Below are positions 12,916 through 26,659 of a stretch of DNA of 64,000 nt, piece by piece. The translations under genes were made by a program, and so were the position numbers. Source of the DNA: Mansonella perstans (Eukaryota > Nematoda > Chromadorea > Rhabditida > Onchocercidae); NCBI GenBank assembly GCA_037074765.1, contig JBAMDO010000200.1:1-64000 (forward strand). Direction: 5' to 3'. Below the pieces are notes generated by a model. It was not told the origin of the DNA. It was given only the letters and a program-made list of their open reading frames with translations, and searched no databases. How positions within the stretch are numbered: the stretch's first letter is position 1; every line of letters starts with the position of its first letter.

Positions 12916-14789
12916 CCTATTATTGCGTTACAATTAAAAGCCAATATGGTAAATGTGACTTCACTACAACCAATGAATGATTGGAACAAATTTCGATGGC
13001 ATTTAAAGGCTTTATAACATTTAATTGTTTGTTGTTCTAAAAAAAAAAAAAAAGAAAAAAAAAATTTGTCGACGAATCTTTTAAGCTAATTTATGATTGT
13101 TTTTTTGTTGTAATATGAAATTTTACTTTGGACTAGAGACAAGTGACCTATCATCGCGAATAATCCATAGGTTATTTATTCAGGATGGTTGATAAAGTCT
13201 TTTGTATCATCATAAGTCTATATTTCATTTTGCATTATTTTCTAAAAATTGAAATTTAGTTCATTTATTAAACATTTCTTTCCACCAATTGTTATATGTT
13301 CTGTCCTTATTCCGTAGACTGAATGCTCGAATGTCGGAGAAATTTTGGCTTGTTTATACATCTATGTCAAAATTATTTTTAGCAAAATCAAAATGTATTA
13401 ACAATGATTATATATGTTACAGCTAAAATGCACGACTTGTGGTGAGGAGCCGGAACATTGGCAGTATGTTACTGCAGAAGTAAGTCGTATTATTAAATTA
13501 TAGTTTTAATTATGAAATGCGCAGTAATTGGCAAGAAAAAGTAAGTCAAGAAAGCAAAAAAAGTCGTATGAAACAGTATATCTTTTTGTCGTTTAGACTG
13601 CGAAAATTTTCAGGAGAAACTTAAAATGCCTGGAAGCAGAGGAGTTGCAAATTTCTTAGAAAAATGTAAATTGTGCCGTACAGTAAATTCGCTTGGTAAA
13701 TAATTTTTGGAGGAAATTTGTTGTCAGAAGTTATATTTGAATATTTGAATTTTTTTTAAATACAAATTTTAATTTTCCGAAACATTTTTTTTCTTAGATT
13801 GAAATGCACGAATGCACAAACACAATGGGGATGATTTAAATTTATAGTTTTTTCCTTCCTACACGTGAATTGTTGGATGTTTTCCTATTTCTGCAGAAAT
13901 TGTGAACGATTCATTCCGACCCTACGAAAACAGTAATGATTATGATGTAATGCTAAAATTTGATTGTCGTGGCTTGGAACCAATCGATTTCGATCCACGA
14001 GTTTGTTGTGTTTTTTCTTTTTCTTGATTTAAAATTCGTATTCAAGTAAGGAAAACAAGTCAAATAATTTCAGCTATCAAGATGAAAGCATGGTTTGGTT
14101 CTGTAGATCTTCCAAAGTGATCTTTCAAAACCTTATTGCTTGTCGCCTATGCAATATTGTATTTTTTTTTGCGTATAAATCATAATTTCAGTCAGGGTGG
14201 CGTGCTATTGGAACAGAATCAACAACTGTTTTCGAAAATATTGATCTTACTGAAAAGGTTTTCATTTACTGTCTTAATTCACATAATCGACCATCAAGAT
14301 GCATTTTGCTAAAATAAATGTTAACTTTCTCTTAACTAATCCCCATATTATATCGCGACGATTCGATTTATTCATATTGTTTGGAAAAAATAATAAAATC
14401 TAGTTTGTCACAATATGACTAATTTTAGGTTCTACCAGTTTAGTTTATTTAACGCATTACTTGATGTGAAAATAAACTAATCGGCAGATCAAAAGCAATT
14501 CGATTAAATAAGAAAAAGATTAAATAATTTAATTTGACTGTAAGTATCAAGAACAATCAAGTGGATGTGTTACCTTGAATTAGCGCTTAGTAGATATAAT
14601 TCAAGGAAATCACTTGAAGTATTTGTATACTTGTGGTTTGTTTCAATTGTCGGATGCATTTTAACAGATGAAATAATCTAATTATTGTACTTTCAAATCA
14701 AGGAATGGGTTGAATATGATGAGAAAGCAGCACAACCAACGGAAATTAATGAAATTCATTGTCGATTTGTGATTTGCCGAAAGCAATAA
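12916..14789 (+). CDS. CXXC-motif zinc-binding protein (CZIB/C1orf123, DUF866); initiator exon not located
   Basis: Exons: 12916-13008, 13423-13479, 13614-13695, 13897-14000, 14192-14257 and 14703-14789, giving 162 residues without the initiator exon. The family is about 160 residues long. Diagnostic blocks in order: IALQLKA, FRWHLKLKC, CTTCGEE-x4-WQY, GSRG, FLEKCKLC, IVNDSFRPY, FDCRGLEPIDF, EWVEYDEKA and a final CRFVICRKQ. Two CxxC pairs (CTTC and CKLC) form the expected zinc site. The human protein is a small soluble cytosolic protein of poorly defined function, so none is asserted. The first listed intron must start with GC, because the junction FRWHLK|LKC falls at AAG|GCTTTA. The gene follows the GTPase gene on the same strand and may be co-transcribed. 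The stop codon lies inside an AATAAA. Confidence 0.9.
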
Positions 14790-14790
14790 A
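14785..14790 (+). terminator. AATAAA hexamer overlapping the CZIB stop codon
   Basis: The hexamer contains the TAA stop at 14787-14789. If used for polyadenylation the 3' UTR would be only about 10-25 bases. No other perfect AATAAA was noticed before about 15288. Confidence 0.4.
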
Positions 14791-17700
14791 GAAATCTTTT
14801 TTTGTCTTTTGTCTTCCCGATCATCTTATATGTGTCCCTTTTGATGTGTTATAATGTACGACATAACGAAATATCAATAATCAGTTTGAAAGTTTGAAAA
14901 TACATTTATTTATGTATTACCTGTATTTGCACCAATGAACAGTTTTTTTTTTCTCCAGTTTTTAACTGCTGAACGCCATTCATTAAGGTATAACTACAGG
15001 TTGGTATTGCCGTGGTATTGGGATTCCTGGATGAATTTCATGAAATGCTTTCTTTTTCTTTTCGTTTCAAAAGGTCACCATGTTTAAAGCATGTTACATT
15101 CTTATATTATTTTCCTTCTTAAATTCTGATTTTAAATAATTCGTAATTTCTAAATAATTGTCCAATCCTTCCAACTCTCAAAAAATTCGTGCATACTGGA
15201 AAGTTTTATTTTTCACTAATTGTTCACTTATTAATTACAGTTTTTCTTGGTTCTGAGTGCTGTTTTCTGTATCACAGATATCTTTATAAATAAAAATATT
15301 TAATTTTCCAAAAAAAAAAACGTTTTTTATCGCTTAATTGGAGTTTTGTTGAAGAAGTTGGCATAGAATATATTATGCATTCATTCAATCTTCTTTTGAC
15401 AACACTTTCCAATGAGCTGTATGAAAGTTTGAGAGACCGAAAAGAAAATGAGCTATTTATTTATTAAAATTTTCATATTTTTTGCTGTCAAGTGTCAGTT
15501 ACTTTAAGCTTTAGCAAATTTTAACAACTGAAAAGTGTCATGATTTGATTGATTAATAGCCGAAATGTTAAATATAGAAATAATTTATTTGCGTTCATTT
15601 AAAAAAAAATTTTTCGTCCTTGCAGTTTTTCTTTTTGTTTTTTTTCCATTTTTTTTCGAATCGTTCGAATTTTGTTAGATCTATTTATTTAATAGGCAAT
15701 GAAATTAGAAGTATTTCGTTAATACATCTCTTATAAATGTACTGTATTCTTATTTAATAGTTGTGAAATTTTGTATATATCAATACAAAAAAGGGCCAAA
15801 TAAATTCAAATTATTTAAAACTTTTCTTTTAATTCATCAAATTTTTCAAAGTAAAATTCAGCAAATCATTTTTAAATTTCATCATTTATTTTTTTCCCTT
15901 TCTGCTAATCATTAAAAATAGAATGTTTTCAAAGTAAAACTCAGTAAGTGGAATATTTTAAATAATTGCGAGAGATGTTTACAACAAAAGAGGAAATAAA
16001 TTGAAATAGGCTTAAATATGATGAATTGATTACTTCTATTTAACACCATTTATTTTGTCTCCGTTAGACTATTTAATTACTAATAAGGATAATGTTGCAA
16101 GCAAAGTCAAGTGTTCATGGGAAATGATATTTCTTAGAGATCTTTGCTTCTTATCATTTGTCCGATAATACTGCATGATTGTAAGCTTCATTCATTCAAC
16201 AAATAATCATCAATTAATTTTCATTGTTTGTAATTATTTTAATTAAAAGAAGTTTAGTTTTTAGAATTATTGTATAATTTGAGGAATCGCATTAAAATTT
16301 AATAAAGAGTGAAGTTGGAAAAGAGCTTAAATGAGTGAGCAATATCTATTCATTCTGCAATTTTTCCATCATTTTTAAGTCTAAACTATCTTCCTCCTTG
16401 TCTCTCATTTATTTATTCGTCATTATCGTACTGTTGTGTTATTGACTCGAGAAAATATTTGGTACAGAATTCTGCAATTACATCTAATTTGAGTAACATT
16501 TAAATATAGAAGATGTCAAGGATAGATATATTTGACATCACTCACTCACTCAGTTATTCATTCATTCATTCATTCATTTATTCCTTTCTATTCCCAACCA
16601 AATATAATCGTTCTGTTTCTGGCATAACAGTAAGCAAATTGAAGGAAAGAGAAGAAAATCGGATTATTTTGATGAGCATTAAATGTACATTTTTATAATT
16701 TGTAATATATTTGAGGGATATTAGTTAGCTTCGCTTCTCTGAGATATTTCAAATTAACTCAATATATTTGGGAGATTTGATATCTGATATTTCTATGGAA
16801 TGACGTGGTGCAGAAATGAAAAAAAATTAAATTAACACATGTGAAAGTTATCAGTTACTTAACGATATTTGACAGATACTTATCAATATACTAATCAATA
16901 AAAGAACTTTCATGCATCAATACAAATATTAAAATTAAAGTGTTTTCAAGGAGTGATTTCAAGTGAATATTTGATTAATTACTTTCGAGCACACAAAGAT
17001 TACGACTGTCTAATGTTGCGATATTTCTTCTACAGAAAGTTTTTCAACTATTTTTTTCTCTTGCATTAATTAACAATTGTAACTTGTAAGAAATATTAAC
17101 AAAATATATATACATATATTTTTAAAAATTTATTAATTTGAGTGTTTCGCAGTTTGATTGTTTTTTTGAAATTTGTTACCAATTCTCTGAGTGAAATAAT
17201 TATTAATTAAAAAAAGCAGGGAGGAATCACAAAGAAATGATTTATTTAACGGAAACAATAATATTCACTGTAATATATCATAACATGATGAAACAATATT
17301 TCGCAATTTGCATAATTTCAAAATTGAAAATCGATTTAATAGCAATCAAAATGAGGAAGGATTGGTTGCTTTTTTTTTTTACTTTGTTTTGGATGAAAAA
17401 ATTAGCAATGAATTAGTTGAAATTGCTTTATAATAAACATATCAATTTTCAATTTACTAAGATTTAAGAATTTCAATGAACTATATGCTAATGAGGTCGA
17501 GAACAAAAGTAATCTTCGTTACGACCACAACAAATTAGAGTTTTCCAATAACAGCTGCCTATTTTCCTCAAGCACTTCTATGTACAAATTTCATTAATTG
17601 CAGGTAAATTTTTTCTCAATCAAACTACGGTAAATTAAGGTTATCCTATTGTTGCATATAGGAAACGACGATTACAGTTTGGTCATGAGAGGTCAAGTAA

Positions 17701-18315
17701 ATTACTTCGAAGAAGAATACGAAAAAACGAGCAGGTGTTATCTTCACTTCTGCTATTACTCTATCGCACTGTTACCACTGTTACCAATGTTGCAATTCTT
17801 TTATCCTTTTTTTGGTTGGTATTGAAATTATTGACTGTGGCAATTAATATGGGATAATTGTGAATAAACAATGACCACTTGCATATAGTAACAAAAAGAC
17901 TATTTAGTTTAAGAATATTTGATATGATAAGCAATAACTCTACATACAATTGACTAGGGAATACTCAGCATTCATTAATGAAAGATAAATATTTTGTGAT
18001 TTGAAATAAAATTAATGCAAATCATTGTGTCCTGAATGAATATATAATGTATAAGAGTTGCTGAAAAAATGAAACGGTATGAGAAAAGATTGTTTAAAAA
18101 ATAAGACTGAAAGAAAAAATGGATTGAAATGAAATTGGAAGAGCTAACAATGAGAGATTATTTCAAAAGTGTCAAGAACAAGTATAAATTGCAACAATTA
18201 AACAAGCGAGGTAGAAAGATTGAACAGAAATTTTGAAATACAATTCCGTTATATCACTGGATGTATTTTTATGACTGCAATTACCCGAAAGTTCTGCATA
18301 GTTCAATACCATTTC
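14790..18315. other. Convergent intergenic region, no gene recognised
   Basis: This lies between the 3' ends of CZIB (+) and the EGL-46-like gene (-). It is AT-rich with long A/T runs and an (ATTC)n microsatellite at about 16556-16579. Short ORFs of about 60 codons at 16513 and 17761 have no protein-like features and match the chance expectation. Confidence 0.6.
16556..16579 (+). repeat. (ATTC)n microsatellite
   Basis: About six tandem ATTC units in intergenic DNA. Confidence 0.9.
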
Positions 18316-21300
18316 TTAATTATGCGGAAATTTTGTTTTAGATTTTAAGTTTGAACGAACAGTATGTTGTAATAAATTTATGAGATGGCTTTGATTATGA
18401 CTAGAATTATTGGTGAGAATGGCTGAACAATGTGCGGAATGTAATTTAAAGGCTTTTTTGGTATCAAATGTTGCAGAACATTTTGTACATACAAATTTAC
18501 TTAAGGAAGCAGAAACAGATGATGCCGTTGTTGATAATGATAATGGAGCAGCTACTGATTTGCCATTTCCACGTGGTTTGTGCCAACGGCGATGTGATGC
18601 TAAATTTGCTGGGCAACTAAATACCTGAAATCAAAAAAAACTTATTTTTTCCGAAAATGATTATCGTAAATTAAAAGAGAGAGAGAGGGAGAGAAGGGAA
18701 AAGAAGAGAGAGAGCCGAGAGAGAGAGAGTAATGAAAGAAAAGTGTTTATTAAAACTTTCAAAAACTTTCACAAGTGCAATTAATTCATTTACTGCTGAA
18801 GCATTATGGTAAAGCAGTAATAGTAATTAATTGAATTAAAATTTTTCCTTAATCGAATCATTCCAAGTTTATATTAAATTAATCTTCTTTGAAAATCATA
18901 TCGATTATTTCTTGTCCAATCTGCGCCAATGGCGCACTTAGCATGCAGAATATTTTCCTAATTTCTATAAAAAATTTTCAATATCTACTAAAAATTTCAT
19001 TGTGCTGTTAATTTTACTCATAATTTTGAGCAATTATAGTTTAAGTAATTAAACGTAAAGTATCAATAGAATAGCAAAATGCATTAAAATTCAGAAAATT
19101 GCAAGAAAATTTTGGTTATCTACTGCAAAATTGACATGAAATCAAAGAAGTGAGATTGAATCAATTGTGCATACTTTATGTTAATCGGTACTTTCAATGG
19201 TTTTTGCTTGCAAATATCAAACTGTGATACCGTTAGCTAACATGTGTATATAGTACCTTTCGAAATGACGTTTTAAAGAATTCTTTAATTGTGCGCTCAT
19301 CAACGGTTTATTAGACAACGGGTGGTAAATGATAGAAGCGGTAAAAGGTACTTCAAGAATTAGACGAAAAAAGGAAGACGCAAAAAAAAACAAGTAATAG
19401 CAGTGGGTGGTAAGGTCAAGAAGATACCATTTTGACGTATCCTTTCATTTTTTTTTTTCATTCTTTTAAAACTTTCACTTGTCAAAATTTCATATAGTCA
19501 CAAGAATCAAGGCGACATTCATTTCATTTCATTTTGCAATTGCTTACCGAAATGGCACTCTCTCTGAAGTATCTCGATAAAAGAGAACAGGAAAATTGCT
19601 TAAACCACCCAATTCCCGCATGCACCTGCCACTTAATTATGGATTCTAGATGTGATGAAGATGAAGGGAGCAAACGATCGGTCGATTTGGATACTAGACG
19701 ATTGTTAGTTATATTTCAATATAAAATATATTTAGCTGTATTTTTGTTTAATTGCGTCTGTCAAAAAAAAAAAAAAAAAAAAAAAAGACAGAAACGAAAA
19801 TTTATTTTGCTTTAAAAGAAAGGATTTTCGTGTTCTCGTGTATACCTATCATTTCAAATTTTATAAAATGCAATTCAAGTAAATTTATTCCTTCTATTTT
19901 TTTCTTGACTTGTAAAACATTTGGTCAACAGTATTTTCATGAAAATGAAAAAGAAAATGAAAAAAAAAAACTGAGAGGATGAAATTACTCAGCAATTCCA
20001 TGTAAAAACTGAATCAAACGAAATACGTTAAAATCGCTGAGTTAAAATTAAAGTCGTAAATCACATTAAACAAATGCATATGCTTAAATGCTATTTAGTA
20101 TGCAGTTATTAAACATAAATCTAATAATATATTCAAAATTAAAGAAGAATTGATAACCTTATCACATTCCGGACAGCGATATTCCTCATGAATGATACGT
20201 GGACATCGATGTTGTGCCAATCGAAATACATCATCGTATCGAACCTAAATAAACTATTTGTAATTACTATCCGTTTACATTTAACATGTTTTAAAAATGT
20301 TTAGGATTGAAGAAATAATATTCAAAAATTAAAGTTTGATCAATCTTTTTTGACAGTTTCCAAACATTCATATTATTTAATATGAAAAAGTAAAAATTAG
20401 TGTAAGATAAATGGGAAAAATTATCCAAAATGCATTATTTAATAATCTTCAAATTAATACATATAAGAAATGGTAATTGAATAATGAATTCAATATAATC
20501 AATTTATATATAATCAAATGTAACTAATTTATATAATTGAATAAATTGAATCCAAAATCCTTAATAAATGAATACTTTGCACAAGGCACATATGCAATCA
20601 CCAATTACATTCGTAATTTGTTCAATTTTACGCCGACTTTCCTCGGAAACGTTGACAAAAACAGCGGTCTCATCTAAATCCGCAGCTGCTTGAAGCTCAT
20701 CAGCTGGTGGTAAAGATGATGCTTCCTGTAAAATTACCTAATTTTTCCAAAAAAATTCATTTAGAAAGTTGATCAATTTTTTGAAATATTAAAAAAACTT
20801 AAAAAACCATTTAACAATATCAATCAAGTTTTCTCCAGTTTATCTAATTCATAATTTTATTTTAAGCATTTTTGATTTATTTCATTTCTAACAGGCCATC
20901 TAATCATTTAGCTAAGTTCACTTAATTAATCGGCTTTTTTTTGATGCAAATAATAAGTTTTCACATTTACTGTTTTAATATTACAATTGGTATTGTAATT
21001 TAAAAAGCGCACTTTTATAAACATTCCGGAAACAGGTGAACTTGTTTCTGAATCATCAACTAAACGTCGTGATACCTTGGATCGCTTTGAAGGTAAATCA
21101 TCAGGATAACGTGACGCAAGTCGTTTCCGTTCACGTATTGATATCATGTGACTATCCGCTGATGTTTCAATTGGTGATGTCATCTACTATTTCATTCATT
21201 TCATTTACAGTTAAACTTCATAATTAAACAAATATTTGATAATTTTTTAATAAATTTTACAATTTTTAAAGTTATTACAGCAGCACATTCTCCTGCCCTT

Positions 21301-22004
21301 GAAGTAGCGAACACTGTCAACTATAGCAATAGAAAACTTAATAATCAGAACTTGAAAAAACAAAAATATGAATGATAGAATTATTTGCAGTCATCAATTA
21401 CCGGTGTTGCTATAAAGCATTATGAACTTCATTACATTAATTCCTCTGCAGACCGATGTTTCGATAAAAATACGACAAAATTTTTTAGAAAAGAAAAAGG
21501 AAATTTTTGATTATTAACTTTAATTACTTATTCGATTTATTCAAAATTTTAAAACAGAACGCTTCTTCTGTTCAATTAACAAGATATTTGAGTTATGGTC
21601 TTCAGGCTTCAATCATTCAAATCTTAATTTTGTAATGTTGTCGAATATAACCAAAAAATTTTGCATGGTCTATTAAAAGTTCAAAATAATTAATTGATTA
21701 GTCATTATGCTACCTTGCTTAAATTACTGTTCATAGCTAGTCCTGCTGCAGCCATTTGATTCAAAAATGAATTAAATAGGCCTGGTTGACAAAACATTTG
21801 CAGTTGCATTAATTGCAAAGTTGCCGCATAATCGATCATTGGGCTTGAAAGACCATTGGCGATAAATTGATGATTTTGCAATCCCGATGACACCTTTGGC
21901 ATTGTTGTTGCCGATGCATTCCGCTCATTTGTGGCATCTGAGCGTGCTTCTAATAATGGCCTTAGGCCCAAAATACGTTGCACCAAGAAATCACTCATTG
22001 ACAT
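18316..22004 (-). CDS. egl-46: EGL-46/INSM1-family C2H2 zinc-finger transcription factor (5 exons, ~335 aa)
   Basis: Minus-strand exons: 22004-21714, 21183-21013 (3' end uncertain; 21034 also possible), 20725-20576, 20244-20158 and 18624-18316. Zinc finger 1 is C-x2-C-x12-H-x-C (CALC ... LAQHRC, residues ~200-218). Finger 2 (~228-248) reads YRCPECDK, then [17 protein letters not shown] across an intron; this is the family signature of INSM1 and EGL-46. A third C2HC finger (CTKC ... HSAHC) lies at ~279-299. The N-terminus [17 protein letters not shown] has a basic FLV-x-R motif that may act like a SNAG repressor peptide; that is inference. A basic patch [20 protein letters not shown] is a likely nuclear signal. 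In C. elegans EGL-46 acts with EGL-44 in neuronal fate and cell-cycle exit. A start at 22031 is also open, but MSMSD suits the family better. Confidence 0.9.
18677..18730 (+). repeat. GA-rich simple repeat in the last intron of the EGL-46-like gene
   Basis: An imperfect (GA)n tract of about 50 bases, directly upstream (on +) of the last coding exon. On the gene's strand it is (TC)n about 55-105 bases before the 3' splice site of that exon. Confidence 0.85.
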
Positions 22005-24903
22005 TTTGTAAAAATTTCGCACTTTCCACACATTAAATTGTCAGCAAGTTTTTTAAAAATGCATATTTCTGATTGCGATTTTGATAGTTCGAACCATGAT
22101 CGCAATCCAAATAATATGCTTCCAATTCCTGCAAAAGCTTTTTTTCATGGAAACAGAAATTTCAAGTTTTAATGAAGTTTCAATTAAGGAGATGCTGGAA
22201 TTCAATAAAGTACAGCAATAGGATTGATTAATTAATTCATTTGTACTGCATACGGTATAGTTGAGCAGATACAAAATAGTTAAGACACGATTGGACTTAT
22301 TAGCTGAAATAACAATGCGGTAACAATAATAAAAAAGTTTATTACTTCCTCGAATAATAATAACACAAAATATCTGTAATCTTAACTAAAAAAACTGAAC
22401 AAACAATTCTTTAAAAAGTAATGTTTTTTTAAAATTCCTTAAAAAGTCATAATTTGAAATACTTGAGACTATGTAAGAGATTATGAATTTAATCTAGATA
22501 AACAGAAAATCAATTTTTAAGGAATTTAAAAATTTGCTTAGAAAGTGATTTCGATAAGCTATCATAGTAATATATCAATGGAGATCTGAAAATTTTGTTA
22601 GACGAAACACGAAACGATCATATTCATCAGCCTGTATCACTTTTACTTATTCATTAATTATCTTCCGAAAATTGTCCTCTTTGATACAAATGAAAAATTT
22701 ATTTGGATGATTTGACGCATAGAAAGATATTAAATATCCCGGGAAGGATGCAATAAAATGATTCATTAGGAACACTGAGATAATGACGATATGAATGAAA
22801 TTTCTTTTAGCTACCCAAACGAAAATTTCCTACGATAATATTTCATCACAAAAATGTCTTCTTTTACGTATAAAAGTAGTAAATATCACCGAGCATTTGT
22901 CCACACCGTATTCCTTTACCCTTTTACCCTTCAGTAATTTGGCTGACAGTTTGTTGTCTTTGGAAGGCTTGGAAAATATTTTCTTCGCTCCACCCAATTG
23001 AATCTACCCACCAACAAGATTAACCTGTCTTATTCACTCATTTATCCAACCATTCCCATCCTATATGTTCCTTCATCCAATCATTGTTCAATGTAATTGT
23101 TCGAAGGCGGTTCAAAAATTTTCATTCTCAAATTTCTTAGAAATTTATTAATAAGAATCAGGATGAAATTTTCTATTTTCAGCCTTTTTATGCTAATGCG
23201 TCTTAGGCTGTTGAAATTAAAATTTAAATTTAAGACAAAAAAGAACGAAGAAGATCAAAGGATTTTGAAAATCTGTTCAAAAAAATTTTCAAATACCATC
23301 TGGATAAATTCATTTAAAAACCGTCTGCTTGGCCATTACAGCGCCTGGAAAAAAGTGCAAGAAATGGATCAAGTATTGCTTGGTCGTATGCATATTTATC
23401 TATTTAAAATTAATTACTGGGAAAGATTTGGTTCAATTACTTGAATTTCTTGAGTTCTTTAAAATCCCCAGTGATTCGAATTTAATGCAGTTTTATTAGT
23501 TCATCGTTTTGCCAAAAGTAACTGCAAAAAAGCTCTCAGAAAATTTGAAATTAAAGATATTTTCAAATTAGCAATTGAAACTGAATACAAAAAAGGAAAA
23601 AATTTTAACGGCGTAAATTAGCAATTTAGAATTGAATGCAAGCTAATTTAAATTTATCAATGTTTCATCAATTGTCAATCTTTTTCTTTCTCGTATACTA
23701 ATCTAACCAAGTTTTAATTTTCAAATTAGTTAGAAAAGTAAATTTTGCTAAATTTCGCTTATCTTATCAAATCAAAATTCAATAGGCAAAAAGAAAGAAC
23801 CATTGCGTAAAGTGCTTTTAAAGTATAAGCTAAGTAGTTATAAACTCTTTCACAGTTATTCCTTAATATCCAACATGCCATCTAATTAATTCTTTCACTT
23901 GATGAAGCATGAAGAAAGGAAGTATTATATGAATTATCAAGAGATTAAATAAAATAGTTGTTAGTTAGGTTAGAATTAGAATACTTTCTTATTTGATCAT
24001 TAGAATAAGAAACATAAGTAACCACCAATGTTGTTATTGATATTATTAGGAAAGACAGGCTCGTAGTGCGCGAAAACGAAAAATATGATTTTAGTGAAAT
24101 CTTTCTCTTTTTCAATTCTTTTTCAGTACTAATTCTCTTCCATATGTTACTTGATTGAATGAAGTCCAATGGCATTTTTGTTATATGAAATGAGTGTATG
24201 AGGACAACTGAAGATTTATGAGCAATCTGTTCCAGTGGTTAATGTAATCCATATCGCACCATATGACATTATTTCTCATCCATTGTTATCCATGAATAGC
24301 TCTACTACATTTCCTTTTATGATGGTTTATACCGAAATTACCACGAAAAAAAAAAAGCATTCAAAAAAGAAATTAAATTTTGAAAAATTTCATACAAGCA
24401 ATGATGGTCATCATAAATGAAAATATTATTCATGTTTGGGAATATTGATAAAGAATAAATCGTAACTAATATATCAGTGTTATAAACATCATTAAAATTG
24501 CAACTTTTGATAAGTTACAATAAATTAAACTTTTGGTAAAAAGAAAAAATTTTCCGCGAGACCACATGTGGACATTTTATTTGTAAAATGGAGCAAAAGA
24601 TTGATCGTTGTAATGATACGGTAGTAATCATGTACAAATTACCGTTTTTTCATTCCACTCTTAATTAATGACCTTTCATTAGGAAAATGTATGAATAATG
24701 ATCCCTTCGATTGTTACGTAAGCGATTTTTTCTTCATTCTCTTATCTTATTATCCTTTTCTTCGTCTTTGAACAGCTGCACAATTTCTCTTACCAATCAT
24801 CAATGATGAAAATAACAAAAGACCTTAATTTTTTTTCCTTTTTTTTTTATTTCTTTAAAAATTTAAAATTTCAAGTCTGGCTTCATATTAGCAAAACCAT
24901 GGG
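22005..24903. other. Upstream region of the EGL-46-like gene
   Basis: Promoter and 5' UTR of the minus-strand zinc-finger gene probably lie in the left part. No exon is recognised. A 348-base open frame at 23097-23444 starts without ATG and is Lys/Phe/Leu-rich, as expected of chance in AT-rich DNA. A pyrimidine-rich, slightly GC-richer patch lies at about 22960-23090. Confidence 0.5.
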
Positions 24904-24975
24904 CTCCCCGGCCGGGAATTGAACCCGGGTCTCGCACGTGACAGGCGCGGATACTCACCACTATACTACCGAGGA
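24904..24975 (-). tRNA. tRNA-Asp (anticodon GTC)
   Basis: The reverse complement folds as a complete 72-nt cloverleaf. The acceptor stem TCCTCGG/CCGGGGA is followed by discriminator G at 24904. The D-arm contains AGTATAGTGGTGAGTAT. The anticodon stem CGCGC/GTGCG encloses CTGTCAC, with GTC at 24942-24940. The T-arm is CCCGG-GTTCAAT-CCGG type, with GGTTCAATTCC matching the B box. No intron. A TTTT a few bases downstream on the minus strand can serve as the Pol III terminator. CCA is not encoded, as expected for a nuclear gene. Confidence 0.97.
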
Positions 24976-25123
24976 TTAGATGATATCACCATGTTATCAG
25001 GAATGAAATTTCACTTTCAATGAAAACTGATAAATCTTTTAAATGTTTGTATGGAAATTAAATTAATATTTTTGCTGTTAGCGATATTTTGATGAAAATC
25101 AAAAAATTTGAAAAAAACATGGT

Positions 25124-25176
25124 GTGATAAATTTGATAAGGTCATGAAAAGGAAGTGATAAATTTGATAAGGTCAT
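25124..25176 (+). repeat. 22-bp direct repeat
   Basis: GTGATAAATTTGATAAGGTCAT occurs exactly at 25124-25145 and 25155-25176, separated by nine bases. Confidence 0.9.
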
Positions 25177-26638
25177 CTTCTTTACCGATTTAATTTTATT
25201 CTTCCATTCTTAATTAAAAGTAATTGAATCTTTAGTATCAGATTGATAAATAGTCACAAGAGAATAATACTTAGCATTAGTATGCACAAAATGTCACACT
25301 CTCTGGCCGTAAATTAAACCCAAATACTGTACACAGATTTTCATGGCATATTGAAATTTCCATTTCCGGTTATAAATTTCAAGCACTGAGTTTTCTTCTG
25401 CCGGTATCATTTTAATACAAAGTGCGATCTATCTATTTGATCCAATCTCACTCTTTGATCTAATTTGAAGTGATTTAATTATTATCATTATTATAGTTGC
25501 TTGATAACAATAGTCATTGAATATTATTGTTGATATGTATAGATGATAATAATGACTAGAATAGTTTTTTGTATGGAAAGTAGGTAATTCAATTACTGCT
25601 TCAAGCAAATGGTTGATGATAGATTTTAAAGTTTAAAATTATTTTTGTCTTTCAATGGAATACTTAAATTTTAAAAAATATTTTTTAATGCTGTAAGGAT
25701 ATCTCTCCAGAATGTCGCCTTTACAATTTGTGATGATTCTATTGGAACAGCAGATGGCCACTCGTAATGGTAGTATTGATAATATAGAAGGAGTGAGACA
25801 TGAGACATTGAGGCAGGTGGACCAACGGAAGGGGAAAAAAGGTCACCCGAGGTCGACAACCGTTTCTCAATATCCTATTCCAGCTGACAATGGACCACTG
25901 CAATTAGCATGAATGCATTACGTTTTTCAATGATTACTTAAAGCTTATTTGTTATAACGTAGTATTTCTTCATCCTCTCATCTCTCTTCCGTTTTTATCA
26001 CGAATTTGTATGCTAATGAGTAATTAATTACTTTTAATCAGCTTAATTCTTTAAAAAAATAAAATTGAATTAATGTAAGTACTGGATTATTTACTTTCAC
26101 TATTGAATGTTCAAAATGGCGTAATATTTTCATTTCATAAATTCAATCTTACATTTTCACTGATTAATTATAATTCAGATATAAATATAAAAACGAAAGA
26201 AAAGATATTGAAACTAGTTTAACAAATTTTGCATCACTTTAAGAAATTGGCCGTACTATCTATGCTCATTACACGATGCTTCAGTTTACAAATGAAATGA
26301 GAGTAGAAAGAACAGATGTTGTTGCCCCTAGCAATGCTTTATAATGCCATGCATTTCCAAATCGGATAATTGTCAGGCCAAGCTGCCATCATTGCTTCAT
26401 TGGTAGAATTGACAACAACTGTTTCACCACAACATTTTAATCATTATAACCATTTGGCAATAACAAAAATAATCAAAAAAAAAAAAAATAAAAATTTGAC
26501 GCTTTTATTGATATTTCAATTACGTAATCATTGACAATTTTTTTTTTATAATTGTTTATGTATCACTATAAAAAATAACGATTATATGTTGTGATTATTT
26601 TGTCCAATTACATATATACGTACGTAGAATTATGCATT

Positions 26639-26659
26639 CATATATATATATATATATAT
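26639..26659 (+). repeat. (TA)n microsatellite
   Basis: About ten uninterrupted TA units. Confidence 0.9.

Noticed and set aside
23097..23444. 116-codon open frame on +
   Set aside because: It does not start with ATG and is dominated by Lys, Phe, Ile and Leu. No motif or splice context supports it.
25712..25912. GC-richer 66-codon frame on + and a 62-codon frame on -
   Set aside because: Overlapping frames on both strands, no family resemblance and no splice structure; kept only as an unusual composition patch.
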